Origin: Propionibacterium sp.
GTDB lineage: Bacteria; Actinomycetota; Actinomycetes; Propionibacteriales; Propionibacteriaceae
NCBI GenBank assembly: GCA_012517965.1
Contig: JAAYTZ010000035.1
Span: 1-35,692, forward strand
Length of the DNA: 35,692 nt
Direction of reading: 5' to 3'
The position numbers and the translations under genes are program-made. A model generated the notes under the pieces. It saw nothing but the letters and a program-made list of their open reading frames with translations, made no database searches and had not been told where the DNA came from. Of the stretch, positions 32,699 to 35,692 are shown in pieces (the first letter of the stretch is position 1; each line of letters starts with the position of its first letter).

Positions 32699-33930
32699 TG
32701 CCGCGGACGGGCCCCGGTCTCACCGGCCGCGGCTGGGCGGTGCTCGCGGTCGGGATCACCCTGGGCGCAGGGGGCTGGTTCCTGCGGGAGCCGGTCTTGC
32801 TGTGGCCCGGTTTCTTCCTGGTGCTGCTGCCGGCAGCGAGCCTGATCGCCGTGCTGCTCGGCCACCCCGGCCTCGCGGTGACGCGGACCCTGCGTCCGCC
32901 CGAGATCGAGGCGGGCGAGCCGGTCGAGGTCGAGGTCTCGCTGCGGCAGCGGCGGCCCACGATCGCCACCGCGCTGCTGGTCGAGGAGCGGCCGCCCCGC
33001 CCGCTCGGCGGCGGCCGGTTCTTCGCCCTGGCCCCGCCCGGCCTGGGTCGGGCGACGGCCCAGACCTACGCGCTGTGCCCCGCGCGACGCGGACGCTACC
33101 GGCTCGACGGGCTGACCTACCGCTACACCGACCCGCTGGGGCTCGCCGTCCTCGCCTCCCGGCCGCGGGCCGCCACCGACCTCGTCGTGCTGCCGCGCAT
33201 CCTGGCGTTGAGGGGGGCCGAGCCCGCGGCGTCCGGGCGCACGGGGGAGACACCGATCCCGCACCTGGCGCTGAGCGGCCCCGACGACGTGCTCGTCCGG
33301 GAGTACCGGCCCCGCGACGACGTCCGGCGGATCCACTGGCCCTCGACGGCCCGGACGGGAACCCTCATGGTGCGCCGGGAGGAACAGGCCTGGGACCCGA
33401 TCGCCTGGGTCCTCCTGGACACGCGGGCGACACCGTTCGCCGACGACGGCGGCGACGACCGCTTCGAGTGGCTCGTCACGCTGGCGGCGTCGGTCGGCGC
33501 CACCCTGCTGGACGCCGGGTACCAGGTCAGCCTCTGCGAGGCCCACGGCGCGACGTTCGCGTTTCACTCCCAAGAGCGCGGCGCCCCGGTCCGCGCGTGG
33601 CAGCGCCACCTCGTCGACGTCCACCGCAACGGTGAGCGCTCGCTGGCCGGGGCCGTCCGGGTGATCGGCCAAGGGCCGGCCGACCACCTGGTCGTGGCGC
33701 TGCTGGGGAGGCTGACCCCGGACGAGGCCCGCGACCTGACGCGCCTGCGCGCCGGCGACCGGTGCTGGGCGTTCCACGTGCCGGCCGGCGAGCCGGCGAC
33801 CGCCGGCGAGGAGGTCGCCGGGGACCTGCTCGCCGAACACGGCTGGCGGCTGGCCCCGATGCCCGTGGGGATCGATCCGGAGGCGGCCTGGCGCTCCCTG
33901 GCCGCTCCCGCGCGGCGGTGGCCCGGATGA
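32698..33930 (+). CDS. DUF58 domain-containing protein
   Basis: DUF58 proteins are membrane-anchored partners of MoxR ATPases with a von Willebrand A-like fold; their function is unclear. The 410-residue protein has two membrane helices at the N-terminus (about 12-55), a beta-rich extracytoplasmic or cytoplasmic region, and the DUF58 signature REYRPRDDVRRIHWPSTARTG near 200-220. The GTG at 32698 overlaps the moxR stop, and its own stop overlaps the next ATG (ATGA), so the three genes are translationally coupled. Confidence 0.9.
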   Translation: MPRTGPGLTGRGWAVLAVGITLGAGGWFLREPVLLWPGFFLVLLPAASLIAVLLGHPGLAVTRTLRPPEIEAGEPVEVEVSLRQRRPTIATALLVEERPPRPLGGGRFFALAPPGLGRATAQTYALCPARRGRYRLDGLTYRYTDPLGLAVLASRPRAATDLVVLPRILALRGAEPAASGRTGETPIPHLALSGPDDVLVREYRPRDDVRRIHWPSTARTGTLMVRREEQAWDPIAWVLLDTRATPFADDGGDDRFEWLVTLAASVGATLLDAGYQVSLCEAHGATFAFHSQERGAPVRAWQRHLVDVHRNGERSLAGAVRVIGQGPADHLVVALLGRLTPDEARDLTRLRAGDRCWAFHVPAGEPATAGEEVAGDLLAEHGWRLAPMPVGIDPEAAWRSLAAPARRWPG

Positions 33931-35692
33931 CCGCGACGCGGGTCGAGCCCCGCCTCCCGCTGCGGCGGCTCCTCCTCGGGTCGGCGCTCGCCGTCACGAT
34001 CCTGGGGCTGCTCGGCACCTGGACGGCGATCGTGGCCGACCGGACCGCGCTGCTGCTGGCCGGCGGAACGGCCGTGGCCGTGCTCGCCACCGGCCTGGGC
34101 GCGCGGGCGCTGCGCCTGCGCGAGTCCGTCGCGACGTTCGCCCGGGGCATCGCTCTGCTGGCGATCCTCGGCTGGCTCGGCCACCAGCGCGGGGGGATCC
34201 CGCGGCTGCCGACGTTGCTGGTGGACGGCGCCCGGCACCTGGAACAGAGCGTCGCGCCGGTGCCCGCCCACCCGGGCGCGACCGTACTGCTCTGCCTCAT
34301 CGTGGGCGTGCTGGCGCTGCTGGCCGACACCCTGGCCGGCGCGCTGGACCGCCCCGTGGGCGCGCTGGTGCCGCTGTTGACGCTGCTGCTCGTGCCGGCC
34401 CTCGCCCCCCGGGTGCACGTCCCGCCCGTACCGGGCCTGGTGATCCTGGCGTTCGGGTTCGCGCTGATCCTGCTGGCCGGCCAGGAGCGGCCCGTCTCCG
34501 GACGGCCCGCCCCGGCCGGTGTCGTCGCGGCCGCCGTGGCGGCGGCCGGAGCCGCGACGACGTTGGCCCTCGTCGCGGCCCTCGCCCTCGCGCCGCTCGT
34601 CCGGGTGCCGCCCTCGGCGCGCGGCGCCGACGGTGAACCCATCCAGATGACCGACGTGAGCCTGCAGCTGCGGCGCGAGATCAGCCAGGGGGTCGACCGA
34701 CCCGCGTTGGAGTACCGCACCACCGGGGACGCCGGCGTCTACCTGCGGCTGTACAGCCTGCCCACCTTCAACGCCGACGGGTGGCACCTGACGAACTCGA
34801 CCGTGCAGGTGGGCGGGCTGGCACGTCCACCCGGAGTGCCCGGCGACGCCACCCGGCGGCGGACCGACGTGACGATCACCGGTTTCCGCTCGGAGTGGCT
34901 GCCCGCCCCCTACGCCCCGATCGCGACGAGTGCCGGCGACGCCTGGGGGTACCTGCCCGACTCGCTGGCCATCCTCGCCCTCGGCGTCCCGAACCGGCAG
35001 GAGGCCACGGCCGGGCTGACCTACACCGTCGACAGCCTCGACGTCCGGCCCACGGCCGCCGAGATCGCCGCGGCGGGCGCCGCTCCCCCGCCGGACGCCG
35101 CCCTCACGGCCTCCGTGCCCAGCGACATCAGCCCCGAACTGGTCCGCCTCGGCCGGGAGATCACCCGGAACGCGCCCACCGCGGGCGCGAAGGCGCAGGC
35201 GATCCTCGCCTACCTGAGGAGCCCCGGCTTCACCTACAGCCTCGACGCCCAGCCCGGCTCCGGCTACGACTCGCTGGAGGACTTCCTGCTGCGGGACCGC
35301 CGCGGCTTCTGTGTCCAGTACGCCGCCTCGATGGCGATCCTGGCCCGCGTCGCCGGAGTGCCGTCGCGCGTGGCGATCGGGTTCACCCCCGGCACCCGCG
35401 ACGGCGACGGCTGGGTCGTGACGATGCACGACATGCACGCGTGGCCCGAGCTGTACCTGGCCGGGCACGGCTGGGTCGCGTTCGAACCCACCCCCGGGAT
35501 CGGGACCGGGTCCGACGAGACCACCGCCACCCCCTCGCCGTCCCCCAGCCCCAGCCCGAGCGCCGAGCCGTCGGCGCCCGAGACCGCCGCGGCCCCGGCT
35601 TCGCCGTCCGTGACGCCGGCCGCCCCCGACGAGGCGACGCCCGGCGGCCCGCTGCCGCTGCTCGCCGCGCTGGGCCTGGTGGGCATGCTCGC
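33927..35692 (+). CDS. Transglutaminase-like membrane protein (TgpA type), cut by window edge
   Basis: The visible 588 codons show an N-terminal membrane domain with about six helices (to about residue 205), a first extracytoplasmic region, and a transglutaminase-like core with the catalytic Cys462 in RRGFCVQYAASM, His504 in HDMHAWPELY and Glu520 in FEPTPG, where many relatives have Asp. A Ser/Pro/Ala-rich linker then leads to another hydrophobic segment at the window end, as expected before the C-terminal DUF4129 part of TgpA-type proteins. The substrate is unknown. The ATG at 33927 overlaps the DUF58 stop. It completes a moxR-DUF58-transglutaminase operon common in actinobacteria. Confidence 0.9.
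   Translation, partial: MTATRVEPRLPLRRLLLGSALAVTILGLLGTWTAIVADRTALLLAGGTAVAVLATGLGARALRLRESVATFARGIALLAILGWLGHQRGGIPRLPTLLVDGARHLEQSVAPVPAHPGATVLLCLIVGVLALLADTLAGALDRPVGALVPLLTLLLVPALAPRVHVPPVPGLVILAFGFALILLAGQERPVSGRPAPAGVVAAAVAAAGAATTLALVAALALAPLVRVPPSARGADGEPIQMTDVSLQLRREISQGVDRPALEYRTTGDAGVYLRLYSLPTFNADGWHLTNSTVQVGGLARPPGVPGDATRRRTDVTITGFRSEWLPAPYAPIATSAGDAWGYLPDSLAILALGVPNRQEATAGLTYTVDSLDVRPTAAEIAAAGAAPPPDAALTASVPSDISPELVRLGREITRNAPTAGAKAQAILAYLRSPGFTYSLDAQPGSGYDSLEDFLLRDRRGFCVQYAASMAILARVAGVPSRVAIGFTPGTRDGDGWVVTMHDMHAWPELYLAGHGWVAFEPTPGIGTGSDETTATPSPSPSPSPSAEPSAPETAAAPASPSVTPAAPDEATPGGPLPLLAALGLVGML

Overview
The window is a chromosomal segment from a high-GC Gram-positive bacterium (Actinomycetota). 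The gene order, MraZ/DivIVA/SepF-type division machinery, an ANTAR regulator beside polA, TANNNT-type -10 boxes and several probable leaderless starts all point that way. A Propionibacteriaceae-like lineage is a reasonable guess, but the sequence alone does not fix the genus. No phage, transposon, CRISPR array or replication origin is visible. Nearly all the DNA is coding and no gap without a gene exceeds about 260 bases.

Layout. (1) 1-3676, minus strand: the start of uvrB, a glycoside hydrolase family 3 gene and coaE. (2) 3822-5279: rpsA, divergent from a small plus-strand gene for a stand-alone maltokinase-cap-like protein (5535-6113), which converges on polA. (3) 6183-11269: polA, the response regulator pdtaR, a plus-strand tRNA-Leu(CAA) and pyk. 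The order uvrB-coaE-rpsA-polA-pdtaR-pyk matches the broad order in Mycobacterium. (4) 11337-16050: rluD, lspA, a DksA/TraR zinc-finger gene, divIVA, sepF and pgeF. (5) 16081-31610: the division and cell wall (dcw) cluster, read on the minus strand as mraZ-rsmH-ftsL-ftsI-murE-murF-mraY-murD-ftsW-murG-murC-ftsQ-ftsZ, with many 1-4 nt stop/start overlaps from rsmH to ftsQ. (6) 31742-35692, plus strand: moxR, a DUF58 gene and a transglutaminase gene cut by the window end.

How the genes fit together. The dcw genes make lipid II (MurE, MurF, MraY, MurD, MurG, MurC), place and polymerise it at the septum (FtsZ, SepF, FtsQ, FtsL, FtsW, FtsI) and elongate the pole (DivIVA). MraZ is the likely autoregulator; four GTGGN repeats with an exact 10-bp period lie over its promoter. 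The information-processing half (uvrB, coaE, rpsA, polA, pdtaR, pyk) is housekeeping. uvrB carries a good match to the RecA-independent (PafBC-type) DNA-damage promoter of actinobacteria, directly followed by a leaderless ATG, and polA has a weaker match.

I see no clearly new multi-gene system. The observations most worth checking are regulatory or structural: the damage-type promoters, a set of leaderless starts that revise gene starts (pyk, moxR), a 67-bp nested inverted repeat between divIVA and the traR-like gene, an lspA whose best ribosome-binding site points to an ATA codon, identically spaced terminal cysteine pairs in FtsQ and FtsI, and a GH3 gene lodged between coaE and uvrB.
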